Made by a program: the position numbers and the translations under genes
Source of the DNA: Trichoplax adhaerens
Taxonomy: Eukaryota; Placozoa; Uniplacotomia; Trichoplacea; Trichoplacidae
Reading direction: 5' to 3'
Assembly (NCBI RefSeq): GCF_000150275.1
Contig: NW_002060945.1
Coordinates: 6,969,751 to 7,033,750 of the forward strand
Length of the DNA stretch: 64,000 nt
Shown: in pieces, positions 38,101 through 50,805 of the stretch
Layout of the letters: every line of letters begins with the position of its first letter
Numbering within the stretch: the first letter of the stretch is position 1
Notes under the pieces: model-generated
What the model was told of the DNA's origin: nothing
Seen by the model: only the letters and a program-made list of their open reading frames with translations
The model's database searches: none

Positions 38101-41100
38101 GCCGTCGGCATTTCCCTTAAATCAATTAATTTACTGCTTGAATTTTCAGTGTAATGAATAGAATTTTAAATAAAAAGTACGTCATTATATCTTAAATCAT
38201 TAAAATTTCAAGTGTTTCTATTTTTATTACTAGCTTTCTCCTCTTAGTTTAGTCCAGACGATCAAATCAATCTTCATTGGCAAAACAAATATCAAAATAA
38301 CGGTCTAATTTAAATTTTCCTAAACTAGTCTATAAATTGTGATATTACTTAGGCGAACAATCGTGCCGCTCTATTATAGAACTTGATGTTCATTCGAATA
38401 TTGTTTTTACTTCCTTTATTTATATCAGCGAAGTGAATTATTAAAAAGATTCTCTTTCCTATACTTTCGTAGCATCTCCAGTTGAACACTTTATAATAAA
38501 TAGTTTGTTCTAATTTGCTTCTGAAATGTTATCCATTTTAATGGTGGCAATTCCTCTCGTTGAAGAGTTATAGTAGTATATAGTAACATATACGTTAATA
38601 ATTCAGCGTTATTCTTTGTCAATAATGAAATTGCTGACAGAGTACACAAAATCGTTTTAAATTTTCATCATCTAACAATTATAATAGATCAGATCACTCT
38701 TGTAAAAAATTGAAGAAAAAGTGATGGATATATTCTTTTTTCTCTTTTATAAGTCATAAAAAAATAGAAGTTATACGTATTTGAAGAGTTTCGTTATAAT
38801 TTTTATACCAGTTAGTATTCTTTTGATTATTGCATCATTACTATAGTATTGTTAGTACCAATAATGGCTATTAGAAAAGTTGGCTCGACTACTCTATAGT
38901 AGAATATTGAAAAGTGACTTCGTTATAATAGGAGTGTGTCACAAAACAGCTTTGCAACAAGATAACGTAATGTACGATCAATAAGTCAATTTCTTGAACT
39001 ACGTATCAAGGAACGATATCTGCACTATCAGAAACACTTTTGCTCTACTAGCAGACTACACAAAAACTTAGACGCCTCGTATTTTACGTTAAACACTAAG
39101 TTTAAGAATCCACTTTATTACACGATATACTGCATTTATATACTCTTCCTCAATAGTTCATGAGTCCTAGTTAGTATGATTAACTTTGGAATCATTCACT
39201 GAATTAGATATTAATTATAGCTACTGTTCCCTTAATGCAGACAGCAGTATTTACGAACATAGACATCTGATGACTAATACAGAATAGTCAGATTACGATA
39301 TGTCCTATAAGGGAACATTTCCACGATAATTTACAATCTACCATAAGTAGGTTACAATCATAATGATTCGAACTGTAAGTAGATGATTTGCATTCCCTAC
39401 TATAACTATTAATTTCAGTATGTGTCTATGTGCCACTGCCATAAAAGTCAGTGCTATATTAAAACACAGTATATCCAAATTATAAGTTAACTAAATAAAG
39501 ATAGGCTAACAGAATTGTCATAACATAGATATTTCTACTCTAATACAATATATAACACTGTCACAGGGTGATACTTTTTGCTTAGAGTTTCTTCCATTAT
39601 ATTGCAATCTAATATAAGTTTATAGAATAGTAATCATCGATTAAGGCTATCATGTTATCTGTGTATTATAAGAGAAAAAAATTAAGTCAAATAAAAAAGT
39701 TTTTGAAGAGGTTCAAATGTTACAAAATTAATTTATTTTTATCGTCTCGTTTTATTGTTTCAATATCGATGCTGTAAGTACGCCTGACAGTAATTAGAAA
39801 TGGATATTAAGACTATATGCTATTGCTCATATTAGCTTGATTAACAATTGAAATTAAATTTAAATTTACTGTAGCTAAAGGCAATAGGATGTAGAATGAA
39901 TTTTCACTACTTTAGTGTGTATAATCTAAACAGAAATAGCAAAATAATAATGTTTTATCTTAATAGGTCTCGATCGTTTAAATAAATTTTGGATACAATA
40001 TGAACCTATTGAGTAGGCTATAAGGAATTGGGAAAGATTGGTGCAAGGTTAAAATTAAAAAGCAACATAACGGTAAATAATATTTAAGATGGAGAACTAT
40101 AATTAATGGAATTAATTAGGCAAAAGTAATATTAGCTGTGTCTAGCAAGGAATAACTCTTTGACCATGATAGAGCTGCTACTTATTGATTTAGACAACGT
40201 AGTCAAAAGCAAGATGACTATTATTTTTACTTTACAGAAGATAGTTCTACCATTGCTAAAATTATTAACTACATCCATGAATAAATTAATAGGCCTTTGT
40301 TAATAATACCCTCCATGATATGCAATATAGGAATTTCTACTTGATTTTACTCTTTACTTATTTTCTTTCACAAGAATTTAAAGTGGTGTATACTTAATAA
40401 AGATTGTTTTGTATGATATTTCTATTAGTGACGATTATTTGGAAAATGCTTTATACGAGTATTGAGAGAATAGCATCGTTACCCAAGGTGTAGTATTCAT
40501 TTTCAGACTGGACAATTTTTATTCAAATTTATTTCTAGTCGGTGTTTTTATTATTTAGTTTACGAACCTGGATTTTTTTCTTCTTTAAATTCTTGAAAAT
40601 TGAAGCATTGCCAAAGCGAATAGCAATTCCTTTACTGTTATAGCCTATCTCGATGTGATTGAATAATTTTGTTCCGAATTTCAGTATTGATTAGATAAGT
40701 AGTAATAGTAATATTTTCACCACTTAACCGTTCAAACTGTAGCAGGAGTATTTATTTCGTTGAATTGGATGAATTAGTTCTCAAATTTTAGAATAATAAT
40801 AGTAGTATAAGATATTTTAGGCAGAACAGTTAAAGAGTTATGATGGGAATAGAGCAGAATAGAAGAGAGATAAATTTGAGTAGACTGCGAGTACAACAAA
40901 GTAATTGTGAAAGTTTAAAAAAAAGAAGAATACAATACTGGGTATATTGTTGTGTATTAAATCATCTTTCGATATAAAATTTATTGGTCCGGTATTGATT
41001 CTATTATCATGCGTAGTTTATATAGGCCCAGTATTAACTTGATTGCTTTCTAATAACGCAACTCTACAGTACCTTACTTTGGGTTCCTTCAGACTACCCC

Positions 41101-42839
41101 CTGGTACTCTACTGAAATCCACTTGCAAGAGTACCGATTAATTTTCAATTTTTGATGGCAACTGTGGATTTTTTCTGCTATCGTTATTGATTAAATGATA
41201 AATCCTTTTGACTACCCAATGCATTAAATAGTACAGTAGAGCACAGTTGCTATAGAGACCCAGAGTACGAATCTATGCCAAGGTACTGTAGTTGATGTAC
41301 TGTGGAACTGCAATTGTTCTGAATACGGCATCCCCAAAAGACCTTGAGGATTTTAGGGCAATTTTGAGGTCTTCGCCTTTTTTCTGAGAGTAAATACCGG
41401 TAGATTCTCTCTTATCGGGTCTTTACACTAAGCTACTCACAAATTTATATCACTATACATACTTATATAGTAATAGACTTATTATTACTAGAGTGATATT
41501 GATTTCGGGTGATTTCAGTCTGATACTGTACAGTGCTGTAGAGTACGCGTATATCCTCTGTAGTCATTATGACCGGCTTAATTATTGTGCCGTGGTGGAT
41601 GTTAGATATAGGATTTGGGATAGATTTTATGAGGAGGAGATCACTTATGCAAGGACAGATATTAATATAGTCTTTAAGAGCTCCAGAAGATGGACTAAAC
41701 TTATCTGATACTATAGATTCCCAGTATACTGTATATAGTATGAACTATATATATGAACTATATACAATGGAGCAGTTCACTGAGCTCTCTGCTATGGAGT
41801 GGTTAGAATATATCACTAGTCAATTGGCGACTGCTTTGCTAGCCGTTTTAAAGACTATTTTTCTTTTTTAACTTTAGTCCCCACGCATTTGTATGGTTTC
41901 ACAAACAGTTTAATTTATACCATATAATTAGTGTCGATTTTACTGGTCTCGACCGCACTATATACTACTATGATACCTGAAGCAACGAGACAGTCATACA
42001 GCAGATTTTTCCTCAATTTTGCGGTACTAGCTCATATATAAAGAATATGTCAGCTTAACAAATTCAGAGATAAGTTTATCCATTAACAGAAAAATAATTA
42101 TAATTAGCTTAGAGACGTCAAGAGGGTAATAATTGTTATAATACGTTAGGTATACACGTATACCAGACTAGAAAAAGAAAAGTAGACAGACTTGCAGCAG
42201 AAAAATAATATAATTAATTAATTCATTAATAAGGATATAGTATATACAGTGAGTCGGTACCATGTCAAATCGTCATTTCACGAAGTTGCTAAAATTTAAG
42301 AAAATTATCTAAATTTGTAAACTATATGCTTGCCTGACTCTAAATGAAACATGCTCGTAAATTTAGTAACAGATAGTCCCTAATTCCCGTAATTACAGTA
42401 TACGCATATTTGAATACAGTAGTTACGAGTATATGCCTATAATACAGTATGATTGTTAAGGGACAACCATGAAGTGTGTTAACGATGGTAGGAGGATAAG
42501 GAATAGGTTTATTTGGAGATCGACAAGAAGTAGATAGGTAGAAGGTTTACGGAGATGTAGGAAAAGTTTGCCGCAACCTGAAGGAAACAGAATAATTTAT
42601 CCTTGTTATTACATTGCCTCTACGGGTATATTGTAACTATAATATTAAACATACACTGTATGACGATCAGTATATAATAAGGTGTTGATACATACTGTAC
42701 GTCCATCCCGTACGCCTGAAACTTGGCCTGCATGACATGACCAAGGACTACTGAAAGAGAGAGAGATGGACATTACTGTAAAGCACCAAGGATAGGAGAC
42801 TGCAAGATCAGCCCTACTGCTAGACAGGGAAGCTTGCAA
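32187..42839. other. 10.6-kb region without recognisable exons
   Basis: Between the divergent starts of the DSP-like gene and UFSP1. AT-rich with frequent stops in all frames, few ORFs over 60 codons and none resembling a protein. The ORF at 41493-41708 has no family features and overlaps TACTGTA-rich sequence. No large tandem repeat was noticed from 32.2 to 41 kb. Composition changes near 41040-41400 (see hairpin). Long regulatory DNA, a non-coding RNA gene, undetected small exons or an old decayed repeat are all possible. Confidence 0.45.
41338..41373. repeat. Short hairpin AAGACCT...AGGTCTT within a GC-richer patch
   Basis: AAGACCT at 41338-41344 pairs with AGGTCTT at 41367-41373. The intervening sequence contains two near-identical blocks (ttgaggattttaggg, attttgagg). 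The surrounding 41040-41410 is less AT-rich and carries several TACTGTA/TACAGTA words, unlike the flanks, so it may be part of an old inserted element. Confidence 0.5.
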
Positions 42840-44634
42840 ATGGCAACGAACTTGCTGTCAAATATTCATCGAGGTTTATCTCAGCCCTATACAGATACAC
42901 AACTTATTGGTGGAGACTATTTTTACTATCACTATGGTTGCGATGGTGTTCATGATCAGGTCATTTTTAATTCAGAAATTTTCCTACTTCATGCTCATGC
43001 TTCTTCTGTCGATGTACAAGTAATATAGCACAACTTGACAGCATGCAAACGAAATGTTTTGATATACAGTACAGTAGGCTGCTATCTTGCAGGCCTATGA
43101 CAATCGTATTTTAAGAAACCACCTACTGTACTAGATAGAACATGACTCCAGTTTTCATGGATAGAATTACCTTTCTATTATACTTTAGGCAACTTGTGAT
43201 TAATTAATACAGAAAAAGTTCGAATAAATACAGAGATAAAGTGATTTAACTGATGGTAACAACTCCCAAGATTGGATTTACATTACTTACATGTACTGTA
43301 CTGTAATTCGGATGCACGAAAAGATACCTGGTGATAGGATAGTGTGAAATACTGTATAGACATAGAGATTTATGGACGCAACTCTACGATATTTTTACAC
43401 TTGTATATTCTATTGGTTTAATATCAGTAGACAGGTATCATAATAATTAATGTAAAGAAAATTTCCAACTTACCATTAATTAATCATTATACACGTACTA
43501 GTAACTAAATTGTCCTATCATGCTTAAGATCCCGGTAAGAAATGCTATACACCTATCTTTTGTATCTTATTCAAAGGGTTGGGGCTGTGGATACCGAAGC
43601 TTGCAGACAATTGCATCTTATATTGTCCATAATAAGAAGTCATTAGTATCATCCATAATACCAACCATTCGTCATATCCAACAAACGTTAGTCGATATGA
43701 ATGATAAACCGAGTACATTTGTTGATAGCAAAGAGTGGATTGGGTCGTTTGAGATTTGCTTGTGTCTCGAAGAATTATACGGTGTAGGTATTATGTATCT
43801 ACGAAATTCTTACTACGTATAGCTTGGCTATTACCTTCCTACTATGTATAATAACATTTTAACCCTTAGTATCGGTCATATACTTTATCTACTAATTTCA
43901 TTTTCTAACTCTGATAAATGTAAATATGCTATACAGTGATTGATGTCTTTCAGTCACGATTTACTAATAATTCGTATATGTTATAAATTTGTAAATGATG
44001 GTTGTTTGTAGATTGAGCCACTACAATTGAATTTACTATAGTGTCGGTATGCAGTTCGTTATTAGGTGATGAATTAAATGAGAACATCAGGTAATAAATA
44101 TTGTTGCTACAATAATTTGATCGTACAGATTTATAGCAAAATCATACATGTAAACGACGGGAATGATCTAGAAAAAAATGTAGCAATGATTCACGACCAT
44201 TTTGTTCAAGTGGGTACGCCAATTATGATGGGTAAGTTAGGATCTTTAAACTAGCTACGACCGCAAATTTGAAGAATTGTGTTTTCGATTTATTAATACA
44301 TCCAACTACTGTACTTTAGGTGGAAATATTGACAGTGCCGCAAAGACAATAATCGGAATTTCTGCTGATAGCAAAGATGTCAAAAATTCTAAGCTTTTAG
44401 TCGTTGTAAGATGTATTTTTTGACGCTATCAGAATATTATGCTAATAATTATGGTTACTTTTTATTTTAATCTTGTGATCATGTCCTTCATAGGATCCTC
44501 ATTTTAATGGCAAAGCTGAAATAGAAATACTACAACGAGAGGGCTGGGTATCCTGGCGTTCTATCGATTCTTTTGTTTTTGAATCGTTTTATAATTTCTG
44601 CTTGCCACAATGTAAACTAGTAGCTAACAAGTGA
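42840..44634 (+). CDS. UFSP1: UFM1-specific protease 1, complete five-exon gene
   Basis: A cysteine protease that matures the ubiquitin-like protein UFM1 and removes it from targets. Exons: 42840-42959, 43577-43783, 44129-44231, 44320-44405, 44494-44634, all phase-consistent, giving 218 residues (human UFSP1 about 217). The catalytic set is intact: Tyr32 in YYHYGCDG, Cys44 in GWGCGYRSLQTI, and Asp173-Pro-His175 in DPHFNGKAEIE. The Tyr-to-Cys spacing of 12 equals that in mouse UFSP1. Other family motifs are DKPSTFVDSKEWIGSFE, VGTPIMMGGNIDSAAKTIIG and FYNFCLPQ. The short protein without the long N-terminal region of UFSP2, and the GGN-D-A--K segment, favour UFSP1 over UFSP2. The first donor (CAG|GTCATT) is weak but is required to join DGVHDQ to GWGCGYRS. 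Confidence 0.95.
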
Positions 44635-46231
44635 TACGTTACAACCCTAAAGTAACTGCTAGCTAATGTAAAATAAAATAATTAGCAATAAGAAAAAGAT
44701 AATTCTAACAGTTAACTTCATCGTTTAGAGACTCTAATTTAACTATTACAGTCTAAAATTTCGAATAGTTAACATCTTACTTTCAATATTCATTGCGAAT
44801 CTATTTGTTTGCTATAAAATTGAATTTCTATTGTGTATACTTTAAAGTATAATGTATAGTATAGAATTAAGAATGAATGACTACTAGACTCTAATTACAT
44901 GGTTTCTGAAATAATTTCAAGGATGTAATCTCAGATTTTTATCTCTACATTATTCTTCAAATATCTATCTACATGGTTGGAAACTTTACTGGCTTACACA
45001 TTTGCTGAAATAAACATTAGTAATTTATTTTATTTATTTAAAAAGATACGTTTATTCTAAAAACTGAAACGTTTATTGGTTTCTATTGAAAGAGCGGAAT
45101 ATCAAAATTTTAAAAGACAACCACGACTAATGATCCCTAGGGCTAGAGGCAACTATGTAAACCCAAATCTTGTACTCACCATGTATATCAATATACTCGT
45201 ATAATGCTATTGTCATTTTAATCTAAAACGAACAATTATTATTACTGTTTACTATGTAAAAATATCGCCTTAGTAATGTTGTATAAGGATTAAAAGTTGG
45301 ATCTTACGTAAAGTCAGCCAAAATTCTTTATATCAAAAGCAAACAGTGGTTTACTTAAAAGTCGATCGCTCTTACGGTTATAACTGAGATAGTATTCCGT
45401 AACCACACATATCCATGTTACGGCCATTCCTAAGAATGATTTTGTCCTTAAGATTAAAGTGATTTGAAAAGAGCGTAATAGCACCTGATCTAAACACAAT
45501 AGAAAGCAATCTCTATTTTCAGACCTTTTTATACTAGTTTTTATCGTACTGATAAATCTGTAATCTGACTACTGTTATTAAAGATAAATTCCTGGGTAAT
45601 ATACAGAAGTACTAGTAATAGCTGTAAAACAAGATTATAATGATTTTGTATATTGCTAAATATGTAATCAAGCTTCAATTATTAATTAATCCGAATTAAA
45701 TATCAAGTAAAATATTATTATTAATTTCCAAAATAAAATCTGAAATTGTTTAAAAATAGCTTTATTATTAAATTACCAGGATCATATAAACAAGTGCTGA
45801 AATTAGATTAAATAAAATTTGATATAATCAGTACAACGGTGCATAAACGTAACGTTCGTAAGATTACATAGATTGTCTAAATACTTGAAGAATTTGAAAA
45901 TATTGAAATCATATTTTTACAAAATTAATGAAGTCAACCCGTATTGCACAAGAGAAGGTGCCACCAAACTGAAGTTAGTATGTTATACGTTCTTCAGTAT
46001 TCACAGAAATTTTTAAATCTCATTCAAGGCTAGCACACCATTTTAAGGCTTTCATCCTAGTTACTTTTCCGTCTTTTCGTATAGTAGTGCTACATTGTCG
46101 ATTTATAACAACCGCTATCAAGATAAATATTTACTTAATACACAGTTTGTAACTATAGATAATATGCGATTAATAAACGTAGAAGACCTAGCTCTAGCGT
46201 TAATCGAAATCGTAAAATAGTATTCGTGGTA
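44635..46231. other. Tail-to-tail intergenic region, UFSP1 and PIH1D1
   Basis: About 1.6 kb between converging stops, AT-rich, with no exon or RNA gene recognised. The ORF at 45314-45499 (minus) shows no family features. It presumably holds both 3' UTRs. Confidence 0.5.
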
Positions 46232-49200
46232 CTAATCATCAGCAACTGGCATTGTCACCGTCAAAACCTAAATAAATACCAGTAATCAATAAAAAGGCAA
46301 AAAACATTAATTTATCGCCTTATAGTTGAATTAAAGCTTAAATTACCTTCGTTTTCCGATGAAATTGAGCGCCTGTCTCTGCAGAGTTAACTTTGAATGG
46401 TAAGTTTGTATTCAAGAAGTAAACATTTGGATGAGCCAGGAGTATTAATTTATCACCACCAACGTCTAAATCGACTGTCTTAGCACTTTTCTAGGGAGTA
46501 ACATTGATCAAAAAAGAACAGGTTTATAACATTAAAGGCATACGCAAAGTTCTAGAATGACAGCACTATTAAAGAGAAAATGTACCGTATGTGCCTCTAA
46601 CCAACACAAGTTGCATTAAAGGTATTGTACGCTGATTGAAGTATCAAAACTAACAACATTATCAAAGAACGTTAACGTTTCAATAAAACTACGTACAACT
46701 TTAGGTAAATCGATCTGCGCGACTAAAAAGTCAGGCCTTCCTTCAGGCGGTTCCCTAATTATTTGCAGGCTTGGTTCTTCACCTCTGTATAGTATTAGAT
46801 TATGAATACTTTAACAGCTTCTAATATCGATGCATTAGCACGTAAATTAATTTTAATTTGAATTACACAAGAGTCTATTCACAACTACCGCTTTTCCTCA
46901 ATTTCGGTCACAAGTGTCTTTCCTTGCATATCATTAGTTGTATCGCTGCTAATATCTCTTCTGGAGTGAAAATAAAAACGCAATTTTCATAAACATCTTT
47001 TAATTTAATTTAACCGACTCTTGATCTTAGAATTAGAGATTTATGTAATAAGTGCGTATCTTATAGTGCATGATTCAGCAAAAAGTGCAATAAACTACTT
47101 ACGTTTCCATTTCCATAATTAAGGGTTTACTTTTCGTACGAATAGTCTGTTCGGCCATTTTGCCAAAGAATTTTCGATTTTTTAATACTATCGTATCTGT
47201 ATATTACAAAAATGTTAGTACAATAGTTACAAGCAGTATCAAAGAATAGAAATGGAATTTGCGAACCTCTTGAAAAGGTCACATCATGGTAAGTGTAAAA
47301 GAAATAGAGTGAAAACTACAAACCTCTTGAAAATGTCATATCATACTTATTCTCAAGTCCATCAAACACAAGAGTTAAGAAAAACAAATCAAAAGCTTGG
47401 CTCCTCTATGAATAAATTTCATTTTTTAAATTTAGAAAATTCGCTTCCAATTATTACTTATAATTAAAATATAAATATCTAGTGATTCATACCTGTGTCT
47501 TGTCATAAAATTGTTTGTTAATAACCACATCAAATACTGTGCAACCTTTACCGCCTATATATTTACCGAATAATTATACGTAAACAAGGCAATACTAAAA
47601 TATTAAGAGAACTATTGACAAACCACGTATGAATCTTTTAGTAAAAAAGAACTTTAGCTTGTATAAATTAACCTTTATCCAATTCCGCATGGGGCACCCC
47701 TAAACTCATAGGGACCCTAAATTTGGTAGGATCTTCCGATTGTACAATTTTTTCCAGCTCATCTTCGCTAATATCACGCGGCGCCGGAATCTAACAAGTC
47801 AAGTAATAATTCTGCAGCTGTCAGCACCAAGTTTATTTGATTAGCAAATATAGCTACTCCAAGATTTCAGAGTTGTAATGAATGTTATTGTGTGACGTGA
47901 CAATATATAATGTAATCTATATATTTGATTCGTTATCAAACCGTTGTCATACCTGATCAGACGTACAAATATTAATGAATACTTTCTCATCCGTGGAGGT
48001 TCGTGTTTTAATACAATGGCCTAAATTAAAGAAAATTTAAATCAGTTACTTAGCCCAAATATAAACAAGCCTATAGAATTATCACTAGGATAATAGAGTC
48101 AGGTTGACAACAGTAATAAATTAATAGCAAAAATGAACTCGATAAAAATGATGTAACCTGGCTTAGGCAAAAGGGATTTCCTTTCAGGATCATGAGGTTC
48201 AGGTTGTTTATCCTAAAAGTAAATTAATTAAGTAGAAGTTTATATCAGCATACAGATCTATATCCTGCGAATGAATGAAATTCTTCGTATCTGAAAAGAG
48301 AATAGAGTACAGAAGAACGTTGGGTTACAATTATATTGTGATTGACAGAAAATACGAGTCGTAATAATAAACCAAGTAATAACTTTAATAATATTATCGA
48401 CCGAGCTATATTTTTAAAAATAGTTCAATAAAGAAGAATTTTTAGAATTTTTAAAGAGTAACTAATTTCCAATATAATCAGTCATTGGAGTGGCTTAAAT
48501 CATTACAGAACTAAGAAGACTGGCGTCAATTTATATACGATTATGATATTATATAAAATCTATACAACAGAAATTGACTTTTAGTGCTTTCAATTGGTCC
48601 TACTATTACATCCTTTTATTATGAGGATGCCATTGTTGCCTATTACAGTAATCTAGTATGCAAAATGGGAGAAAATAGTATTTATGATTTCGACTATACG
48701 GCTTATCAATAAAGTAATTACTGTACAGTGCTATAGATAAATATATACACGTTTAGAATGCCAACATACAGGGTAAAATAAATACGGTCGTATGCCATAG
48801 AACATCTTTTGGCATTTTCTAGAAATGATTTTGATTAAAGAATTGCAGCGAATAAGGTATTAATGACGAGTGATACTCTAATCCAAAGATTAATAGGATG
48901 AGATTTGGAGCACCTCTTCTGTAGTTGCATGCGGTCTTGCAGATCGAATTTCGTATCTTGGTACAAGAATGTCGAAGAGTAAACTTACCCATTACGCAGG
49001 GGTATCTGGTCTATGGATAATGCTATACTAAGTAATGATATTGCTGATACTCAAAATGTGACAGACTTAAGATGGAGGTCTAAAGTAATCATTCATTCAG
49101 TGATTGAATACAGGTCTGTAAAGTGTTGTCGATGGAATCAATCAGACTTGGACACGGCAGTGTTGAACAGTTTACAGATATATACAGTACTGTTAGATTA

Positions 49201-49563
49201 AAGGTACCTTACCCATAGATAATAGTAATTTATTACTTTACAGATACTCCAATTAACAGATTTAAGGGTAGCATGCAGAGTAATCATTCAGTCATTATTA
49301 AATATAGTACAGGTAGAATCCTAAAAGTTAGTTTAATAAACCTGGATACAACGTAAAGTTAATGTGGAAGAATACTCGTATAATTTCCTTTTCGATACTT
49401 GATGCTATCCATAATAAGTAATACTTTAATCAAAGCATTTAGGTTACTATTACTAACACTAATGATATTAATATGATATTCAATAGCTGAGCACGTTAAG
49501 AAAACATACATTCGAGCTTAACAACTGCCTAAGAAATTCTTCTTCGGTTACTGAAGGATCCAT
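46232..49563 (-). CDS. PIH1D1: PIH1 domain-containing protein 1 (R2TP cochaperone subunit), complete
   Basis: The adaptor of the R2TP complex (RUVBL1, RUVBL2, RPAP3, PIH1D1), which works with HSP90 to assemble PIKK kinases, box C/D snoRNPs and RNA polymerases. Exons: 49563-49510, 48212-48158, 48020-47953, 47790-47673, 47545-47493, 47405-47324, 47196-47103, 46960-46889, 46784-46700, 46490-46347, 46267-46232. Every phase agrees and the product is 286 residues (human 290). The PIH-N domain includes PGHCIKTRTS, KVFINICTSDQ, FRVPMSLGVPHAELDKG and GCTVFDVVINKQFY. The basic-patch region that binds the phospho-DSDD degron in TEL2 corresponds to FDGLENKYDMTFSR plus LKNRKFFGKMAEQ. The CS-like C-terminal domain reads DFLVAQIDLPK, LDVGGDKLILLAHPNVYFLN and AQFHRKTK. 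The ATG at 49563 is supported by the good GTATGT donor after SSN and by the fit of total length. Confidence 0.96.
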
Positions 49564-49639
49564 CTTGAGCTGATGGCAGAGTTTTCCCACATACTCTCAG
49601 TCTGATGCCAGCAGGAATTGACAGCTCGAGATGGTTGCC

Positions 49640-49890
49640 GTAGTAATCTCTACAGTACCGTATTACTATTTACTGTGCCGTTCTGTACTGTAGAGTTAAT
49701 ACTAACACCTGTATTGGAAGTTCGTACTACAGCACGTACAGTGCACAGTACTGTAGTACAAAATACTGTACCGTACTGTACCGTACAGTGTACAGTGCAC
49801 AGTATGTACTGTACGGTACTGCTGTTTAGTACTGTAGCTCATGATACTGTAATACCAAGTTCCGGTAAAGTAATGTACAGTATAGAAAAT
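49640..49890. repeat. Palindromic TACTGTAC / GTACAGTA cluster upstream of PIH1D1
   Basis: A dense run of self-complementary words (tacagtaccgta, gtacagtgcacagtactgta, ctgtaccgtactgtaccgta, tgtactgtacggtactg) starting about 80-100 bp upstream of the PIH1D1 ATG. It resembles the cluster upstream of TNPO3 in vocabulary and in position relative to the gene. Short ORFs on both strands here are consequences of the repeat. Confidence 0.85.
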
Positions 49891-50715
49891 AGTTTTGGCC
49901 AACGAAAATGCAACGGAATGGATTGAACACCTGAAATCCTACTTATCCTAGTCTAACAGCTATTAAAATATGGCACATCCTTTTTATTATCCTGTAATAT
50001 CGTTTTCACAGTAATTTTAGTCCACAGAGGAATCCAGTACTATAAAAGCTTTTTATTACAAGGTTCTAAAGAATAGTACAGCAATAATTAATTACTCACA
50101 AGAATCTAGTCTAAAGTAATCTGAGCTCAATTAGATATCAAATCTTTTTCCTCCTTTACGCTCAGATTTGTACACCTTATATACTTTTCTCTGAATCTAT
50201 TTAAGGCAATAACATCGTCTACAATCAGACATGAATCATCACTACATTTTACAGTATTAATCAAACTGCTTACAATATTATTACTTTACCATCAATGTCC
50301 AACACCGTAAGGTATTGGGCATCTTTACAATCTTAGTATTTCAAGTCGTATAACGTCCTGTACCATAATTAGTTAACAGCTATATTAGTGAATAACACTT
50401 TCTAATATAGTAGTTACCAGTCACCTAAATCTAGCAGCACAAGAATATCTATTTTTAGAAACTTAACTATTCTAAATATAGTACACAACACAATCAAATA
50501 TAGCTATCGCTACAAGCAAATATAGGGTGCATCACTACATATCCATACGTCAATTTTAACGACGGAATTTTGTAATTGAACTCTTTCTCTATTCATTGAT
50601 ATAAAATTTATTAAAGAAACAAAAACGATTGCGATATACTACGCTAGTTATCGTCATAAGCGCTGAAAGACTATCCGCAGCCAACTAGCCAACGAATCTC
50701 TGACAGGTCTATGTG

Positions 50716-50805
50716 CATTAGGCCGTTCATAATAACCCCGATTACTCAGATACTTATTTACGCTGAGTATCTGACTAATCGGGGTTATTATGAACGGGCC
50801 TAATG
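50716..50805. repeat. Near-perfect foldback hairpin, ~39-bp arms, 11-nt loop
   Basis: The left arm, 50716-50754, starts cattaggccgttcataataa. The right arm, 50766-50805, starts agtatctgactaatcgggg and ends gggcctaatg. The arms pair with a single mismatch and one bulged base across about 39 positions, around the loop tatttacgctg. The arms are less AT-rich than the surroundings. This is consistent with a recent foldback or MITE-like element, or a hairpin RNA. Confidence 0.93.

Noticed and set aside
41493-41708. 71-residue plus-strand ORF as a transposon remnant
   Set aside because: No transposase, integrase or reverse-transcriptase motif visible; probably chance.
32187-42839. tRNA, rRNA or snoRNA genes in the large gap
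   Set aside because: No cloverleaf with intact A and B boxes or rRNA-like block was recognised by eye; a covariance-model scan would be decisive.
47252-47467. 71-residue plus-strand ORF
   Set aside because: Antisense to PIH1D1 exon 47405-47324 and its introns; no independent evidence.
49618-49926. 102-residue plus-strand ORF rich in Tyr, Cys, Thr and Val
   Set aside because: Produced by reading through the TACTGTAC palindrome cluster; the opposite strand gives a similar artefact.
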